Positions 1-10,466 of a DNA stretch of 54,674 bases are shown here, piece after piece. The position numbers were made by a program, and so were the translations under genes. The notes beneath the pieces were generated by a model. That model saw only the letters and a program-made list of their open reading frames with translations. It ran no database searches and had not been told where the DNA came from. This stretch comes from Bacteroidales bacterium. Its GTDB lineage: Bacteria > Bacteroidota > Bacteroidia > Bacteroidales > Bacteroidaceae. The stretch lies in contig JAQXZK010000072.1 in the NCBI GenBank assembly GCA_029227175.1, positions 1 to 54,674 on the forward strand. The letters run 5' to 3'. Numbering within the stretch: position 1 is the first letter of the stretch; every line of letters begins with the position of its first letter.

Positions 1-172
<172 letters not shown>

Positions 173-190
173 ATTTCGAAAAATACGATT

Positions 191-2308
191 ATGGCAAAGC
201 AAGATTTACATTTGACGCGTAACTTCGGTATCATGGCTCATATTGATGCCGGTAAGACTACAACGTCAGAACGTATCCTTTTCTATACAGGTAAAACTCA
301 TCGTATTGGTGAGGTGCATGATGGTGCTGCTACAATGGACTGGATGGCTCAGGAGCAGGAACGTGGTATTACTATTACTTCTGCTGCTACAACCGCATAT
401 TGGACTTATGCAGGCCAGAAATATAAATTTAACTTGATTGATACTCCGGGACACGTCGATTTTACAGCTGAGGTTGAGCGTTCTTTGCGTGTGCTTGATG
501 GTGCTGTGGCTACATACTGTGCAGTTGGTGGCGTTGAACCGCAGTCAGAAACTGTATGGAGACAGGCTGACAAGTACAACGTACCTCGTATTGGTTATGT
601 CAACAAGATGGACCGTTCCGGTGCGGATTTCTTTGAAGTTGTTCGTCAGATGAAAGACGTTCTTGGCGCTCATCCTTGCGTGCTTTCAGTTCCAATTGGC
701 GCGGAAGAAAACTTCAAGGGTATTGTTGACCTTATCAAGATGAAGGCTATCCTTTGGCATGATGAAACAATGGGTGCTGAGTATTCCGTTGAGGAAATCC
801 CGGCTTCAATGAAGGATGAATGTGAAGAATGGCGCCAGAAGTTGGTTGAAATCGCAGCTGAACAGGATGAAAATCTGATGGAGAAGTTCTTTGAGGATCC
901 AGATTCTATCACAGAAGAAGAAATGATTGCTGCTATCCGTAAGGGTTGTCTAGCATTGGATATTGTGCCGATGACATGTGGTTCTTCATTTAAGAATAAG
1001 GGTGTACAGACATTGCTTGATTATGTTTGTATGTTCTTGCCTTCTCCTTTGGATACACCGAATATTATCGGTACAAATCCTGAAACCGGTGCTGAGGAAG
1101 ACCGCAAACCTGATGAAGACGAACACACCTCTGCGCTTGCGTTCAAGATTGCTACAGACCCGTATGTGGGTCGTCTCACCTTCTTCCGTGTTTATTCAGG
1201 TAAGATTGAGGCTGGCTCATATATATTCAACTCTCGCTCAGGCAAGAAGGAACGTGTGTCTCGTTTGTTCCAGATGCACTCTAACCATCAGAACCCTGTA
1301 GAAGTTGTTTCAGCCGGTGATATTGGCGCAGGTGTAGGTTTTAAGGATATCCATACAGGCGATACCTTGTGTGATGAAGAAGCACCACTTGTACTTGAAT
1401 CCATGGATTTCCCAGATCCGGTTATAGGTATCGCTGTCGAGCCTAAGACACAGAAGGATATGGACAAATTGTCAAATGGTTTGGCTAAGTTAGCCGAAGA
1501 AGACCCGACATTTACAGTACGTACGGACGAACAGTCTGGTCAGACTGTAATATCTGGTATGGGTGAGCTTCATTTGGACATCATTATCGACCGTTTGAAG
1601 CGTGAGTTCAAGGTTGAGTGTAATCAGGGTAAGCCTCAGGTTAATTATAAGGAAGCAATTACCAAGACGATCAATCTCCGCGAAGTCTATAAGAAACAGT
1701 CGGGTGGTCGTGGTAAGTTTGCAGATATCATCGTCAACGTAGGTCCTGTTGATGAAGACTTCAAGGAAGGTGGCCTTCAGTTTGTAAACGAAGTGACAGG
1801 CGGTAATATTCCTAAGGAATTTATTCCTTCAGTTCAGAAGGGATTCCAGACGGCGATGAAGAATGGTGTGCTTGCTAACTTCCCATTGGATTCCTTGAAG
1901 GTTACGCTGCTGGATGGTTCCTTCCACCCGGTGGACTCAGACCAGTTATCGTTCGAAATTTGTGCTATTCAGGCATATAAAAATGCATGTTCAAAGGCTG
2001 GTCCTGTTTTGATGGAGCCAATTATGAAGCTTGAGGTTGTTACTCCGGAAGAAAACATGGGTGACGTGATCGGTGACTTGAACAAACGTCGTGGCCAAGT
2101 TGAGGGTATGGAAACAAGTCGCTCTGGTGCTCGTATCGTTAAAGCTATGGTTCCATTGGCTGAAATGTTCGGTTACGTAACAGCACTTCGTACAATTACT
2201 TCTGGTCGTGCAACATCTTCAATGACTTACGATCACCACGCTCAGGTTTCAAGTTCAATAGCAAAGGCTGTTCTTGAAGAAGTAAAGGGACGTGTAGACC
2301 TTATTTAA
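191..2308 (+). CDS. fusA: Translation elongation factor G
   Basis: EF-G is the GTPase that drives tRNA-mRNA translocation on the ribosome and helps recycle it. The 705-residue protein shows the G1 loop AHIDAGKTT near residue 17, the switch II motif DTPGHVDF, and the NKMD guanine-specificity motif. The later domains II-V are present, ending in the [15 protein letters not shown] stretch. Length matches bacterial EF-G (about 700). It follows rpsG by 18 bp and is separated from rpsJ by a hairpin. No tuf gene follows, unlike in E. coli, which fits Bacteroidetes. Nothing is odd in the reading frame. Confidence 0.98.
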   Translation: MAKQDLHLTRNFGIMAHIDAGKTTTSERILFYTGKTHRIGEVHDGAATMDWMAQEQERGITITSAATTAYWTYAGQKYKFNLIDTPGHVDFTAEVERSLRVLDGAVATYCAVGGVEPQSETVWRQADKYNVPRIGYVNKMDRSGADFFEVVRQMKDVLGAHPCVLSVPIGAEENFKGIVDLIKMKAILWHDETMGAEYSVEEIPASMKDECEEWRQKLVEIAAEQDENLMEKFFEDPDSITEEEMIAAIRKGCLALDIVPMTCGSSFKNKGVQTLLDYVCMFLPSPLDTPNIIGTNPETGAEEDRKPDEDEHTSALAFKIATDPYVGRLTFFRVYSGKIEAGSYIFNSRSGKKERVSRLFQMHSNHQNPVEVVSAGDIGAGVGFKDIHTGDTLCDEEAPLVLESMDFPDPVIGIAVEPKTQKDMDKLSNGLAKLAEEDPTFTVRTDEQSGQTVISGMGELHLDIIIDRLKREFKVECNQGKPQVNYKEAITKTINLREVYKKQSGGRGKFADIIVNVGPVDEDFKEGGLQFVNEVTGGNIPKEFIPSVQKGFQTAMKNGVLANFPLDSLKVTLLDGSFHPVDSDQLSFEICAIQAYKNACSKAGPVLMEPIMKLEVVTPEENMGDVIGDLNKRRGQVEGMETSRSGARIVKAMVPLAEMFGYVTALRTITSGRATSSMTYDHHAQVSSSIAKAVLEEVKGRVDLI

Positions 2309-2321
2309 TTTTAAAAAAAAC

Positions 2322-2361
2322 TTCAGTGGGTTAGCGAATGACTCTTAACCCACTGAATTTT
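2322..2361 (+). terminator. Hairpin between fusA and rpsJ (possible terminator or attenuator)
   Basis: A perfect 12-bp inverted repeat (2322-2333 with 2346-2357, arm TTCAGTGGGTTA) encloses a 12-nt loop and is followed by only four T. It starts 13 bp after the fusA stop and ends 27 bp before rpsJ. It may mark the end of the str transcript or act as a partial, regulated stop ahead of the S10 operon. The short T tract argues against a full-strength terminator. Confidence 0.6.
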
Positions 2362-2384
2362 GTATAACAAGTAAATCAAATATT

Positions 2385-2690
2385 ATGAGTCAAAAAATTA
2401 GAATCAAACTTAAGTCTTATGATCACAACTTGGTAGATAAGTCTGCTGAGAAAATTGTAAGAACAGTTAAATCAACAGGTGCAATTGTTAGTGGCCCAAT
2501 TCCTCTCCCAACTCACAAGCGCATCTTTACTGTTAATCGTTCGACTTTCGTAAACAAGAAGTCACGTGAACAATTTGAACTCTCTTCATATAAGAGACTT
2601 ATCGACATCTACAGTTCTACTGCTAAAACTGTGGACGCTCTGATGAAGCTTGAGTTGCCAAGTGGTGTTGAAGTGGAAATTAAAGTTTAA
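2385..2690 (+). CDS. rpsJ: 30S ribosomal protein S10 / NusE
   Basis: S10 sits in the 30S head and, as NusE, also works in transcription antitermination complexes. The 101-residue protein has the family pattern [14 protein letters not shown] at the N-terminus, the [14 protein letters not shown] loop region and the end [11 protein letters not shown]. Length is normal. It is the first gene of the S10 block, 76 bp after fusA with a hairpin between, and rplC follows after 21 bp. Operon control by L4, known in E. coli, cannot be shown from this sequence. Confidence 0.97.
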   Translation: MSQKIRIKLKSYDHNLVDKSAEKIVRTVKSTGAIVSGPIPLPTHKRIFTVNRSTFVNKKSREQFELSSYKRLIDIYSSTAKTVDALMKLELPSGVEVEIKV

Positions 2691-2711
2691 TGTTATCAAA
2701 AATTAGTTGAA

Positions 2712-3329
2712 ATGCCAGGATTATTAGGAAAAAAAATCGGAATGACATCCGTTTTCAGTGCCGAGGGTAAGAATGTACCATGCACTGTTATCGAAGCAGG
2801 TCCTTGTGTTGTAACTCAGGTTAAAACTATCGAAAAGGATGGTTATGAAGCTGTTCAGCTTGGTTTTCAGGAGTGCAAGGAAAAGCACACCACAAAGCCG
2901 ATGTTGGGCCATTTTAAGAAGGCAGGAGTTACTCCCAAGAAACACTTGGCTGAGTTCAAGGAATTTGAAACAGAACTAAACCTTGGTGATACCGTAACCG
3001 TAGAGCTTTTTGGTGATGCTTCTTTCGTAGACGTGATTGGAACATCTAAAGGTAAGGGTTTCCAGGGTGTTGTAAAAAGACATGGTTTTGGCGGTGTTGG
3101 TCAGTCAACTCATGGTCAGCATAACCGTCTTCGTAAGCCAGGTTCAATCGGAGCTTGTTCATATCCTGCAAAAGTATTCAAGGGTATGCGAATGGGTGGA
3201 CAGTTGGGCGGAAACCGTGTTACTGCTCAAAATCTTCAGGTTTTAAAGGTAATTGCAGAACATAACCTTCTCTTGGTTAAGGGATCGGTTCCGGGATGCA
3301 AAGGTTCAATCGTTTTAATTGAGAAATAA
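2712..3329 (+). CDS. rplC: 50S ribosomal protein L3
   Basis: L3 is an early 23S rRNA binder whose long loop reaches toward the peptidyl transferase centre. The 205-residue protein begins [15 protein letters not shown] and carries the signature [19 protein letters not shown], then HRKPGSIG-like ([14 protein letters not shown]) and [10 protein letters not shown] segments in the extended loop. Length is typical. Its stop overlaps the start of rplD by one base (TAATG), so the two are probably translationally coupled. Confidence 0.97.
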   Translation: MPGLLGKKIGMTSVFSAEGKNVPCTVIEAGPCVVTQVKTIEKDGYEAVQLGFQECKEKHTTKPMLGHFKKAGVTPKKHLAEFKEFETELNLGDTVTVELFGDASFVDVIGTSKGKGFQGVVKRHGFGGVGQSTHGQHNRLRKPGSIGACSYPAKVFKGMRMGGQLGGNRVTAQNLQVLKVIAEHNLLLVKGSVPGCKGSIVLIEK

Positions 3330-3955
3330 TGGAAGTTAACGTATTAAATATTAAAGGTGAAGACACCGGAAGAAAGGTTACGTTAAATGAATCTATCTTC
3401 GGAATTGAACCAAACGATCATGCGATTTATCTTGATGTTAAGCAGTTCATGGCTAACCAGCGTCAGGGTACACATAAGTCAAAGGAAAGAAGCGAGGTAA
3501 GCGGTTCTACCAAAAAGATCGGCCGTCAAAAAGGAGGAGGTGGTGCTCGTCGTGGTGACTTGAACTCACCGGTGCTCGTTGGTGGTGGTCGTGTATTTGG
3601 TCCAAAACCACGTGATTACAGTTTCAAGCTCAACAAGAAGGTTAAGGATTTGGCACGTAAGTCTGCTCTTTCTTATAAGGCAAAGGAAGGTGCAATTGTT
3701 GTTTGTGAAGACTTTAATTTTGATGCTCCAAAAACGAAAGATTTTGTTGCATTCATAAATAATCTTAAAGTTTCAGGCAAGAAGCAGCTTATCGTTTTGC
3801 CAGAAGTTAATAAAAATGTATATTTGTCGGCTCGTAATGTGAAGGGTTCTTCCATACAGACAGTTTCTGGCGTTAATACATACCGTGTATTGGATGCCAA
3901 TGTTCTTGTATTGACTGAAGGCGCGCTTGCAGCACTTGACAGTATCTTAAAATAA
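3329..3955 (+). CDS. rplD: 50S ribosomal protein L4
   Basis: L4 lines the constriction of the peptide exit tunnel and in several bacteria represses its own operon. The 208-residue protein shows the conserved tunnel-loop pattern [19 protein letters not shown] near residues 60-80 and FGPKPRDY shortly after. The start overlaps the rplC stop by one base and rplW follows after 14 bp. Whether this L4 regulates the operon in Bacteroidetes is not visible here. Confidence 0.97.
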   Translation: MEVNVLNIKGEDTGRKVTLNESIFGIEPNDHAIYLDVKQFMANQRQGTHKSKERSEVSGSTKKIGRQKGGGGARRGDLNSPVLVGGGRVFGPKPRDYSFKLNKKVKDLARKSALSYKAKEGAIVVCEDFNFDAPKTKDFVAFINNLKVSGKKQLIVLPEVNKNVYLSARNVKGSSIQTVSGVNTYRVLDANVLVLTEGALAALDSILK

Positions 3956-3969
3956 GGGAGGCTTAAATA

Positions 3970-4263
3970 ATGGCAATAATTATTAAACCATTAGTAACAG
4001 AAAAGATGACTAAAATCACCGAAAAGCAGAATACGCGTTTCGGATTTGTTGTTCGCCCTGATGCTAATAAACTTGAAATTAAGAAGGAAGTTGAAGCTCT
4101 TTATAATGTTACGGTACTTGACGTTAACACTATGAGGTATGCAGGAAAAAGTAAGTCTCGTTACACTAAGGCTGGTTTGCTGAAGGGACGTACCAATGCA
4201 TACAAGAAAGCAATTGTTACGTTAAAGGAAGGTGATACTATCGACTTTTATAGTAATATCTAA
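3970..4263 (+). CDS. rplW: 50S ribosomal protein L23
   Basis: L23 surrounds the tunnel exit and is the docking site for trigger factor and SRP. The 97-residue protein starts MAIIIKPLVTEKMT, contains FVVRPDANKLEIKKEVE and VLDVNTMRYAGK, and ends in DTIDFYSNI, all typical. A purine-rich AGGGAGG lies at about 3955-3961, one of the few clear Shine-Dalgarno-like sequences in this AT-rich cluster. rplB follows after 8 bp. Confidence 0.96.
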   Translation: MAIIIKPLVTEKMTKITEKQNTRFGFVVRPDANKLEIKKEVEALYNVTVLDVNTMRYAGKSKSRYTKAGLLKGRTNAYKKAIVTLKEGDTIDFYSNI

Positions 4264-4271
4264 CATAACAA

Positions 4272-5096
4272 ATGGCAGTACGTAAATTTAAGCCCACGAC
4301 ACCAGGGCAAAGACACAAAATTATTGGTACCTTCGAAGAAATTACTGCACGGGTACCAGAAAAATCTCTTGTATTCGGTGTAAAGAAGAGTGGTGGTCGT
4401 AACAATGTAGGTAAGATGACTATGCGCTACATTGGTGGTGGCCACAGAAAAGTTCTTCGTGTTATTGATTTTAAGAGAAACAAAGATGGTGTTCCAGCAA
4501 CAGTAAAAACTATCGAGTATGATCCAAACAGATCTGCTCGTATCGCTTTATTGTTTTATGCTGATGGTGAAAAACGTTATATTATCGCTCCTAATGGTTT
4601 GCAAGTAGGTGCAACAGTGATGTCAGGTGAGGATGCTGCTCCTGAAATCGGTAATGCTCTTCCACTTGCTGTTATTCCTGTAGGTACTGTAATTCATAAT
4701 ATTGAATTGCGTCCGGGGCAGGGTGCTGCACTCGTCCGTTCTGCAGGTAATTTTGCTCAATTAACTTCACGTGAAGGTGATTACTGTGTTATTAAGTTGC
4801 CTTCAGGTGAGCTTAGAAAGATTCTTTCTTCTTGTAAAGCTACAATCGGTAGTGTTGGTAACTCAGATCACGCACTTGAGTCTTCGGGTAAGGCAGGCCG
4901 TTCTCGTTGGCTCGGACGTCGTCCTCATAACCGTGGTGTTGTTATGAATCCACATGACCATCCGATGGGTGGTGGTGAGGGCCGTCAGTCTGGTGGTCAT
5001 CCAAGATCTCGTAAGGGCTTATATGCTAAGGGTCTTAAGACACGTGCACCTAAGAAGCAGTCTAATAAGTATATTATCGAGAGAGCAAAGAAGTAA
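4272..5096 (+). CDS. rplB: 50S ribosomal protein L2
   Basis: L2 is needed for subunit association and peptidyl transferase activity. The 274-residue protein begins with [12 protein letters not shown], has [18 protein letters not shown], and near residue 235 the highly conserved [14 protein letters not shown] whose histidine lies close to the active centre in other bacteria. Length is normal (about 273). The gene sits 8 bp after rplW and 20 bp before rpsS. Confidence 0.98.
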   Translation: MAVRKFKPTTPGQRHKIIGTFEEITARVPEKSLVFGVKKSGGRNNVGKMTMRYIGGGHRKVLRVIDFKRNKDGVPATVKTIEYDPNRSARIALLFYADGEKRYIIAPNGLQVGATVMSGEDAAPEIGNALPLAVIPVGTVIHNIELRPGQGAALVRSAGNFAQLTSREGDYCVIKLPSGELRKILSSCKATIGSVGNSDHALESSGKAGRSRWLGRRPHNRGVVMNPHDHPMGGGEGRQSGGHPRSRKGLYAKGLKTRAPKKQSNKYIIERAKK

Positions 5097-5116
5097 TCAT
5101 ATTAATTGAGTAAATT

Positions 5117-5386
5117 ATGAGTCGTTCTTTAAAAAAAGGTCCATACATTAATGTAAAGCTCGAAAACAAAATTCTAGCAATGAATGAATCGGGCAAAAAG
5201 GTTGTAGTGAAAACGTGGGCCAGAGCATCAATGATATCTCCTGATTTCGTTGGACATACCGTTGCTGTTCATAATGGAAATAAATTCATTCCTGTTTACG
5301 TTACTGAGAATATGGTTGGCCATAAACTTGGTGAATTTGCTCCAACACGAACCTTTAGAGGTCATGCAGGAAATAAGAAAAAATAA
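5117..5386 (+). CDS. rpsS: 30S ribosomal protein S19
   Basis: S19 forms a complex with S13 in the 30S head and contacts the A-site tRNA region and bridge B1a. The 89-residue protein shows [11 protein letters not shown] at the start, [23 protein letters not shown] in the middle and [14 protein letters not shown] near the end. It is of normal length and keeps the universal order L2-S19-L22. Confidence 0.97.
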   Translation: MSRSLKKGPYINVKLENKILAMNESGKKVVVKTWARASMISPDFVGHTVAVHNGNKFIPVYVTENMVGHKLGEFAPTRTFRGHAGNKKK

Positions 5387-5417
5387 GCAGGATTAATTGA
5401 AAAAAATAAAGTAAATA

Positions 5418-5822
5418 ATGGGAGCAAGAAAAAAAATATCGGCTGATAAGAGAAAAGAAGCCCTTAAATCCTTGTATTTTGCAAAGTTGCAGAATGTCCC
5501 TACCTCACCTCGCAAAATGCGTCTTGTCGCTGACATGATTCGTGGCATGGAAGTAAACAAGGCTCTTGGCGTTTTGAAGTTTTCTACTAAAGAGGCTGCT
5601 GGTCGTGTGGAAAAATTACTTCGTTCTGCAATTGCCAACTGGGAACAGAAAAACGAACGTAAGGCCGAAAGTGGTGAATTATACGTAACCAAGATTTTTG
5701 TTGACGGTGGCTCAACTCTTAAGAGAATGCGTCCAGCGCCTCAGGGTAGAGGTTATAGAATTCGTAAACGTTCTAATCATGTTACGCTGTTCGTTGGCTC
5801 TAAAACTAATAATGAAGATTAA
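5418..5822 (+). CDS. rplV: 50S ribosomal protein L22
   Basis: L22 has a hairpin that lines the exit tunnel and is where some macrolide-resistance mutations fall. The 134-residue protein contains [17 protein letters not shown] and [16 protein letters not shown], then the tunnel-loop region [23 protein letters not shown] around residues 93-115. The ATG at 5418 is the only start giving the family N-terminus and is preceded by an A-rich leader. rpsC follows after 11 bp. Confidence 0.97.
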   Translation: MGARKKISADKRKEALKSLYFAKLQNVPTSPRKMRLVADMIRGMEVNKALGVLKFSTKEAAGRVEKLLRSAIANWEQKNERKAESGELYVTKIFVDGGSTLKRMRPAPQGRGYRIRKRSNHVTLFVGSKTNNED

Positions 5823-5833
5823 AAAATAGGAAC

Positions 5834-6562
5834 ATGGGACAGAAAGTTAATCCAATAAGCAACCGTTTAGGTATCGTTAGAGGTTGGGATTCTAATTGGT
5901 ATGGCGGCAAGAATTATGGTGATTCTATCTTGGAAGATAGCAAAATCCGTAAATATTTGAATGCTCGTCTTGCTAAAGCCAGTGTTTCTCGTATTGTAAT
6001 TGAACGTACCTTGAAGCTTGTCACTATTACTGTTTGCACATCTCGCCCTGGTATTATCATTGGCAAGAATGGACAAGAGGTAGATAAGTTGAAGGAAGAA
6101 CTCAAGAAAGTTACAGATAAAGATATTCAGATTAATATCTTTGAGGTTAAACGTCCTGAACTTGATGCAGTGATTGTTGGTAATAATATTGCTCGTCAGA
6201 TTGAGGGTAAGATTGCTTATCGTCGTGCAATCAAGATGGCTGTTGCCAACACGATGCGCATGGGTGCTGAAGGTATCAAGATACAGATTTCTGGTCGTCT
6301 CAATGGTGCAGAAATGGCCCGTTCAGAGATGTACAAGGAGGGTCGTACTCCGCTTCACACATTCCGTGCTGATATTGATTATTGTAATACAGAGGCTCTT
6401 ACAAAGGTTGGCCTTCTCGGCATAAAGGATTGGATCTGTCGTGGTGAGGTTTATGGCAAGCGTGATCTCGCGCCTAACTTTACACAGAGCAAGGAAACAG
6501 GTCGTGGCAACAATGGCGGAAACGGTGGCCGTAACTTTAAGAGAAGGAAAAGTAATCGTTAA
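5834..6562 (+). CDS. rpsC: 30S ribosomal protein S3
   Basis: S3 lies at the mRNA entry site and contributes to ribosomal helicase activity. The 242-residue protein starts [14 protein letters not shown], carries the KH-domain GxxG stretch [16 protein letters not shown] near residues 70-90, and the C-terminal domain motif [17 protein letters not shown]. The C-terminal tail is Gly/Asn/Arg-rich ([12 protein letters not shown]), a lineage-type extension. Confidence 0.97.
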   Translation: MGQKVNPISNRLGIVRGWDSNWYGGKNYGDSILEDSKIRKYLNARLAKASVSRIVIERTLKLVTITVCTSRPGIIIGKNGQEVDKLKEELKKVTDKDIQINIFEVKRPELDAVIVGNNIARQIEGKIAYRRAIKMAVANTMRMGAEGIKIQISGRLNGAEMARSEMYKEGRTPLHTFRADIDYCNTEALTKVGLLGIKDWICRGEVYGKRDLAPNFTQSKETGRGNNGGNGGRNFKRRKSNR

Positions 6563-6583
6563 CGAATCTCACTTTACACAATT

Positions 6584-7018
6584 ATGTTACAACCAAAGAA
6601 AACAAAGTTCAGAAGACAGCAAAAAGGCCGCCAAAAAGGTAACGCTCAGCGTGGCAACCAATTGGCTTTTGGCTCTTTTGGTATTAAAGCTTTGGATACA
6701 AAGTGGATTACCGGTCGTCAAATTGAAGCTGCTCGTATTGCAGTAACAAGATATATGCAACGTCAGGGTCAGATTTGGATTCGCATATTCCCTGATAAAC
6801 CAATCACTCGTAAGCCTGCCGATGTACGTATGGGTAAAGGTAAGGGTAGCCCAGAAGGTTTCGTGGCTCCTGTAACACCAGGACGTATTCTGATTGAGGC
6901 TGATGGTGTCTCTTACGAAATTGCCAAGGAGGCTTTGCGCTTGGCTGCTCAAAAACTTCCTATTACGACAAAGTTTGTGGTAAGAAGAGATTATGATGCA
7001 CAAAATGCTAATTTGTAA
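6584..7018 (+). CDS. rplP: 50S ribosomal protein L16
   Basis: L16 helps position A-site tRNA at the peptidyl transferase centre. The 144-residue protein starts [16 protein letters not shown], shows [14 protein letters not shown] and [21 protein letters not shown] pattern ([16 protein letters not shown]) around residues 80-95. Length is slightly above the E. coli protein (136) but normal for Bacteroidetes. It is 21 bp after rpsC and 5 bp before rpmC. Confidence 0.97.
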   Translation: MLQPKKTKFRRQQKGRQKGNAQRGNQLAFGSFGIKALDTKWITGRQIEAARIAVTRYMQRQGQIWIRIFPDKPITRKPADVRMGKGKGSPEGFVAPVTPGRILIEADGVSYEIAKEALRLAAQKLPITTKFVVRRDYDAQNANL

Positions 7019-7023
7019 ATCGT

Positions 7024-7221
7024 ATGAAAATAGCAGAAATTAGAGAAATTCCAACCGCAGACTTGGTTGAAAGAATTGCTACAGAAGTAGCTAATTATAA
7101 TCAAATGGTTTTAAATCATTCTATTTCTCCACTTGACAAGCCTTCTCAGATTAAAGATCTTAGAAGAACTATTGCTCGTCTTAAGACAGAGTTGCGTCAG
7201 AGAGAAATCAATACTAAATGA
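7024..7221 (+). CDS. rpmC: 50S ribosomal protein L29
   Basis: L29 is a small two-helix protein near the peptide exit site, close to L23. The 65-residue product has the expected helical pattern [18 protein letters not shown] and the C-terminal [18 protein letters not shown]. It keeps the order L16-L29-S17, and its TGA overlaps an upstream in-frame ATG of rpsQ (ATGA at 7218-7221), which may couple their translation. Confidence 0.94.
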   Translation: MKIAEIREIPTADLVERIATEVANYNQMVLNHSISPLDKPSQIKDLRRTIARLKTELRQREINTK

Positions 7222-7229
7222 TTACCTTG

Positions 7230-7487
7230 ATGGAAGCAAGAAATTTAAGAAAAGTAAGAACGGGTGTCGTGATTAGTACAAAGATGGATAAAACCATCAC
7301 TGTTGCTGCAAAATTTAAGGAAAAGCACCCAATTTATGGTAAGTTCGTTAGCAAAACAAAGAAATACCATGCTCATGATGAAAAGAATGAGTGCAATGTT
7401 GGCGATACTGTTCTAATTATGGAAACTCGTCCTTTGAGCAAATCAAAGAGATGGAGATTAGTTGAAATTATCGAAAGAGCTAAGTAA
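7230..7487 (+). CDS. rpsQ: 30S ribosomal protein S17
   Basis: S17 is a primary 16S rRNA binder of OB fold. I prefer the ATG at 7230 (MEARNLRK, 85 residues) because the family begins close to this point. An in-frame ATG at 7218 would add MITL and overlap the rpmC stop by 4 bp, so it may be the start if the genes are coupled. Motifs seen are [14 protein letters not shown] and [20 protein letters not shown]. rplN follows after 2 bp. Confidence 0.93.
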   Translation: MEARNLRKVRTGVVISTKMDKTITVAAKFKEKHPIYGKFVSKTKKYHAHDEKNECNVGDTVLIMETRPLSKSKRWRLVEIIERAK

Positions 7488-7489
7488 TT

Positions 7490-7855
7490 ATGATACAAGC
7501 AGAATCAAGACTCACGGTTTGTGATAATAGTGGAGCTAAGGAGGCACTTTGTATTCGTGTTTTGGGCGGAACAGGTCGTCGTTATGCTTCTGTAGGCGAT
7601 GTGATTGTCGTTTCTGTAAAGAGCGTCATCCCATCGAGTGATATTAAAAAAGGTGCTGTGTCTAAGGCTTTGATTGTACGAACAAAGAAAGAAATTAGAC
7701 GTGCAGACGGTTCTTATATTCGCTTCGACGACAATGCTTGTGTTCTTTTGAACAATGCTGGTGAAATTCGTGGTAGCCGTATATTTGGTCCAGTAGCTCG
7801 TGAATTACGTGCTACAAATATGAAAGTTGTTTCACTTGCACCTGAAGTACTTTAA
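7490..7855 (+). CDS. rplN: 50S ribosomal protein L14
   Basis: L14 forms intersubunit bridge B8 and is the docking site of the silencing factor RsfS. The 121-residue protein begins [17 protein letters not shown], has [20 protein letters not shown] and the C-terminal [11 protein letters not shown]. Length matches the family. It starts only 2 bp after rpsQ and leads the L14-L24-L5 trio. Confidence 0.97.
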   Translation: MIQAESRLTVCDNSGAKEALCIRVLGGTGRRYASVGDVIVVSVKSVIPSSDIKKGAVSKALIVRTKKEIRRADGSYIRFDDNACVLLNNAGEIRGSRIFGPVARELRATNMKVVSLAPEVL

Positions 7856-7876
7856 TCCAGTAAAACGATTTAGGTA

Positions 7877-8197
7877 ATGGCAAAATTACATATTAAGAAA
7901 GGTGACACAGTCTACGTTAATTCTGGTGAGGATAAAGGTAAGACTGGACGCGTATTGAAGGTTCTTGTGAAAGAGAATCGTGCCATAGTTGAGGGTGTCA
8001 ATATGGTATCAAAAAGTACCAAGCCTAGTGCAAAGAATCCTCAAGGAGGAATTGTTAAGCAAGAAGCTTCTCTTCATGTCTCAAAATTAAACTTGATTGA
8101 TCCAAAGAGTGGTAAGCCTACTCGTATTTCAATCAAGATTAAGGAAGATGGTTCAAAAGTACGTGTATCTAAAAAATCAGGAGAGGAGATTAAATAA
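7877..8197 (+). CDS. rplX: 50S ribosomal protein L24
   Basis: L24 is one of two assembly initiators of the 50S subunit. The 106-residue protein begins with the KOW-type segment [22 protein letters not shown] and continues [14 protein letters not shown] and [17 protein letters not shown]. The stop TAA shares its last A with the rplE start (TAATG), so the two genes are probably translationally coupled. Confidence 0.96.
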   Translation: MAKLHIKKGDTVYVNSGEDKGKTGRVLKVLVKENRAIVEGVNMVSKSTKPSAKNPQGGIVKQEASLHVSKLNLIDPKSGKPTRISIKIKEDGSKVRVSKKSGEEIK

Positions 8198-8754
8198 TGA
8201 GCAATACTGCAAGTTTTAAAAAAGATTATGCTGAGCGTATTGCTCCAGCATTGAAGGAAAAATTCCAGTACTCTTCTTCTATGCAGATTCCAGTACTCAA
8301 GAAGATTGTTATTAATCAGGGTTTGGGTATTGCTGTAGCAGACAAGAAGATTATCGATGTCGCAATCAATGAAATGACAGCTATTACAGGTCAGAAGGCA
8401 GTAGCTACCGTTTCTCGTAAGGATATTGCAAACTTCAAGTTGCGCAAAAAAATGCCCATTGGCGTAATGGTAACATTGCGTCGTGAGCGTATGTATGAGT
8501 TTCTTGAGAAACTTGTTCGTGTTGCTTTACCACGTATCCGTGACTTTAAGGGCATTGAGAGTAAATTTGATGGTCGTGGAAACTATTCACTTGGTATTCA
8601 GGAACAGATTATTTTCCCTGAAATCAATATTGATAGCATCACAAGAATCCTTGGTATGAACATCACTTTCGTTACAACGGCGAAGACCGATGAAGAAGGT
8701 TATGAGTTACTTAAGGCATTCGGTTTACCATTTAAGAACGCAAAAAAGGATTGA
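8197..8754 (+). CDS. rplE: 50S ribosomal protein L5
   Basis: L5 binds 5S rRNA with L18 and touches P-site tRNA through bridge B1b. The 185-residue protein shows [34 protein letters not shown] and [20 protein letters not shown], all conserved. Length is normal for bacteria. It overlaps rplX by one base and is followed 6 bp later by rpsN. Confidence 0.97.
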   Translation: MSNTASFKKDYAERIAPALKEKFQYSSSMQIPVLKKIVINQGLGIAVADKKIIDVAINEMTAITGQKAVATVSRKDIANFKLRKKMPIGVMVTLRRERMYEFLEKLVRVALPRIRDFKGIESKFDGRGNYSLGIQEQIIFPEINIDSITRILGMNITFVTTAKTDEEGYELLKAFGLPFKNAKKD

Positions 8755-8760
8755 TAAGCT

Positions 8761-9060
8761 ATGGCTAAAGAATCAATGAAGGCACGCGAGGTTAATCGCG
8801 CGAAGTTAGTTGCAAGATATGCTGCTAAGCGTGCAGCACTGAAGGAAATTGTTAGAACAGGAGATCCTGCAGATGCTTACGAAGCAGCTCAAAAGCTTCA
8901 GGCTATTCCTAAGAATGCAAATCCAATCCGTTTGCATAATAGATGCAAACTCACAGGTCGTCCTCGCGGTTTTATACGTCAGTTCGGAATCTCACGTATT
9001 CAATTCCGTGAAATGGCTTCTAATGGTTTGATTCCTGGAGTAAAAAAGGCAAGCTGGTAA
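8761..9060 (+). CDS. rpsN: 30S ribosomal protein S14, zinc-independent form
   Basis: S14 is a late-assembling head protein. The 99-residue product has the signature [23 protein letters not shown] and ends in [11 protein letters not shown]. It has a single cysteine and no CxxC pairs, so it is the long zinc-ligand-free form rather than the short zinc ribbon form. It lies between L5 and S8 as usual. Confidence 0.96.
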   Translation: MAKESMKAREVNRAKLVARYAAKRAALKEIVRTGDPADAYEAAQKLQAIPKNANPIRLHNRCKLTGRPRGFIRQFGISRIQFREMASNGLIPGVKKASW

Positions 9061-9112
9061 TTTTATTTAAATATTGTCAGGGCAGTCCTGATTAATTTAA
9101 TTTTATATATTT

Positions 9113-9508
9113 ATGACAGATCCAATAGCTGATTATTTGACAAGGTTGCGTAATGCAATTCAGGCAAAGCACAGAGTTGTAGAAGTCCCTGCGTCAAATT
9201 TGAAGAAGGAGATTACAAAGATCCTCTTCGAAAAGGGTTATATCTTGAACTATAAGTTTATAGAGGATGGCCCGCAAGGCACTATTAAGGTGGCCTTGAA
9301 ATACGATCCTATCAACAAGGTAAACGCAATTAAGAAGCTGGAGAGAGTTTCTACTCCAGGTATGCGTAAGTATACTGGATATAAGGATATGCCACGTGTG
9401 ATTAATGGTTTAGGTATTGCTATAATATCTACTTCCAAGGGTGTTATGACAAACAAGGAAGCTGCTGATCTTAAGATTGGTGGTGAGGTATTGTGCTACG
9501 TTTATTAA
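9113..9508 (+). CDS. rpsH: 30S ribosomal protein S8
   Basis: S8 binds helix 21 of 16S rRNA and represses the spc operon in E. coli. The 131-residue protein begins MTDPIADYLTRLRNAIQA and ends GVMTNKEAADLKIGGEVLCYVY, with the conserved RVSTPGMRKYTGY in between. A 52-bp gap with a short stem (TCAGG/CCTGA at 9077-9091) precedes it, one of the larger gaps in this block. Confidence 0.97.
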   Translation: MTDPIADYLTRLRNAIQAKHRVVEVPASNLKKEITKILFEKGYILNYKFIEDGPQGTIKVALKYDPINKVNAIKKLERVSTPGMRKYTGYKDMPRVINGLGIAIISTSKGVMTNKEAADLKIGGEVLCYVY

Positions 9509-9523
9509 TAGGAGGAATTAGCA

Positions 9524-10093
9524 ATGTCTAGAATAGGTAAATTGCCCATTAGCATACCAAGTGGTGTTACTGTATCTTTGAAAGATAATGTTGTTACAGT
9601 TAAGGGTCCTAAGGGCGAAATGACACAATTTGTCGACCCTTCTATTTCTGTAACTATTGAAGATGGTCATGTATCTTTCTCAGAGGTTGAGGATGCATTA
9701 CTTGATAATCCCAAGCAGAAGCACGCATTCCATGGCTTGTATCGTGCGCTGGTAAACAATATGATTGTTGGCGTATCTGAGGGTTATAAGAAAGAACTTG
9801 AACTTGTGGGTGTTGGTTATCGAGCATCTAATCAGGGAAATATTATTGAACTCTCCTTAGGTTATACTCATAATATTTTTATCCAGCTTCCAAGTGAAAT
9901 TAAGGTTGAAACCAAGTCAGAGCGTAATAAAAATCCATTGATTATACTTGAATCATGCGACAAGCAGTTGCTTGGTCAGGTATGTTCTAAGATTCGTTCT
10001 TTCCGTAAGCCTGAACCGTACAAGGGTAAGGGTGTTAAGTTTGTTGGCGAAGAAATTCGTAGAAAGTCTGGTAAGTCTGCCGGTGCTAAGTAA
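9524..10093 (+). CDS. rplF: 50S ribosomal protein L6
   Basis: L6 lies near the factor-binding site at the base of the L7/L12 stalk. The 189-residue protein starts MSRIGKLPISIPSGV, has VKGPKGEM in the first domain and the C-terminal signature KPEPYKGKGVKFVGEEIRRK. A GGAGGA lies at 9512-9517, a rare clear Shine-Dalgarno-like site here. Length is slightly above the usual 177-180. Confidence 0.97.
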   Translation: MSRIGKLPISIPSGVTVSLKDNVVTVKGPKGEMTQFVDPSISVTIEDGHVSFSEVEDALLDNPKQKHAFHGLYRALVNNMIVGVSEGYKKELELVGVGYRASNQGNIIELSLGYTHNIFIQLPSEIKVETKSERNKNPLIILESCDKQLLGQVCSKIRSFRKPEPYKGKGVKFVGEEIRRKSGKSAGAK

Positions 10094-10116
10094 TAATCAT
10101 TTAAATTGATAATATT

Positions 10117-10461
10117 ATGACAACAAAAATAGAAAGACGTATTAAAATTAAATATAGAATTCGTAATAGAATCTCTGGAACTGCTTCTTGTCCTCGTATG
10201 ACAGTTTTTAGAAGCAATAAGCAGATTTATGTCCAGGTTATTGACGATATTTCTGGTAAGACTTTAGCTGCAGCTTCATCACTTGGCATGACTGAAAAAG
10301 TTACTAAGAAGGAACAGGCAGCAAAGGTTGGCGAACTCATTGCAAAGAAGGCGCAGGAAGCTGGTATTACCACTGTTGTTTTCGATCGTAATGGTTATCT
10401 TTATCATGGTAGAGTAAAAGAGGTTGCTGATGCAGCTCGTAACAACGGACTTAAATTTTAA
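10117..10461 (+). CDS. rplR: 50S ribosomal protein L18
   Basis: L18 attaches 5S rRNA to the central protuberance. The 114-residue protein contains [29 protein letters not shown] and the C-terminal [25 protein letters not shown], both family hallmarks. It is of normal length and stands 23 bp after rplF and 5 bp before rpsE. Confidence 0.96.
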   Translation: MTTKIERRIKIKYRIRNRISGTASCPRMTVFRSNKQIYVQVIDDISGKTLAAASSLGMTEKVTKKEQAAKVGELIAKKAQEAGITTVVFDRNGYLYHGRVKEVADAARNNGLKF

Positions 10462-10466
10462 TCATT

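Noticed and set aside
9077-9091. Short stem before rpsH as an S8 regulatory site
   Set aside because: Only 5 bp of pairing and no likeness to the known S8 target in 16S rRNA that I can see.
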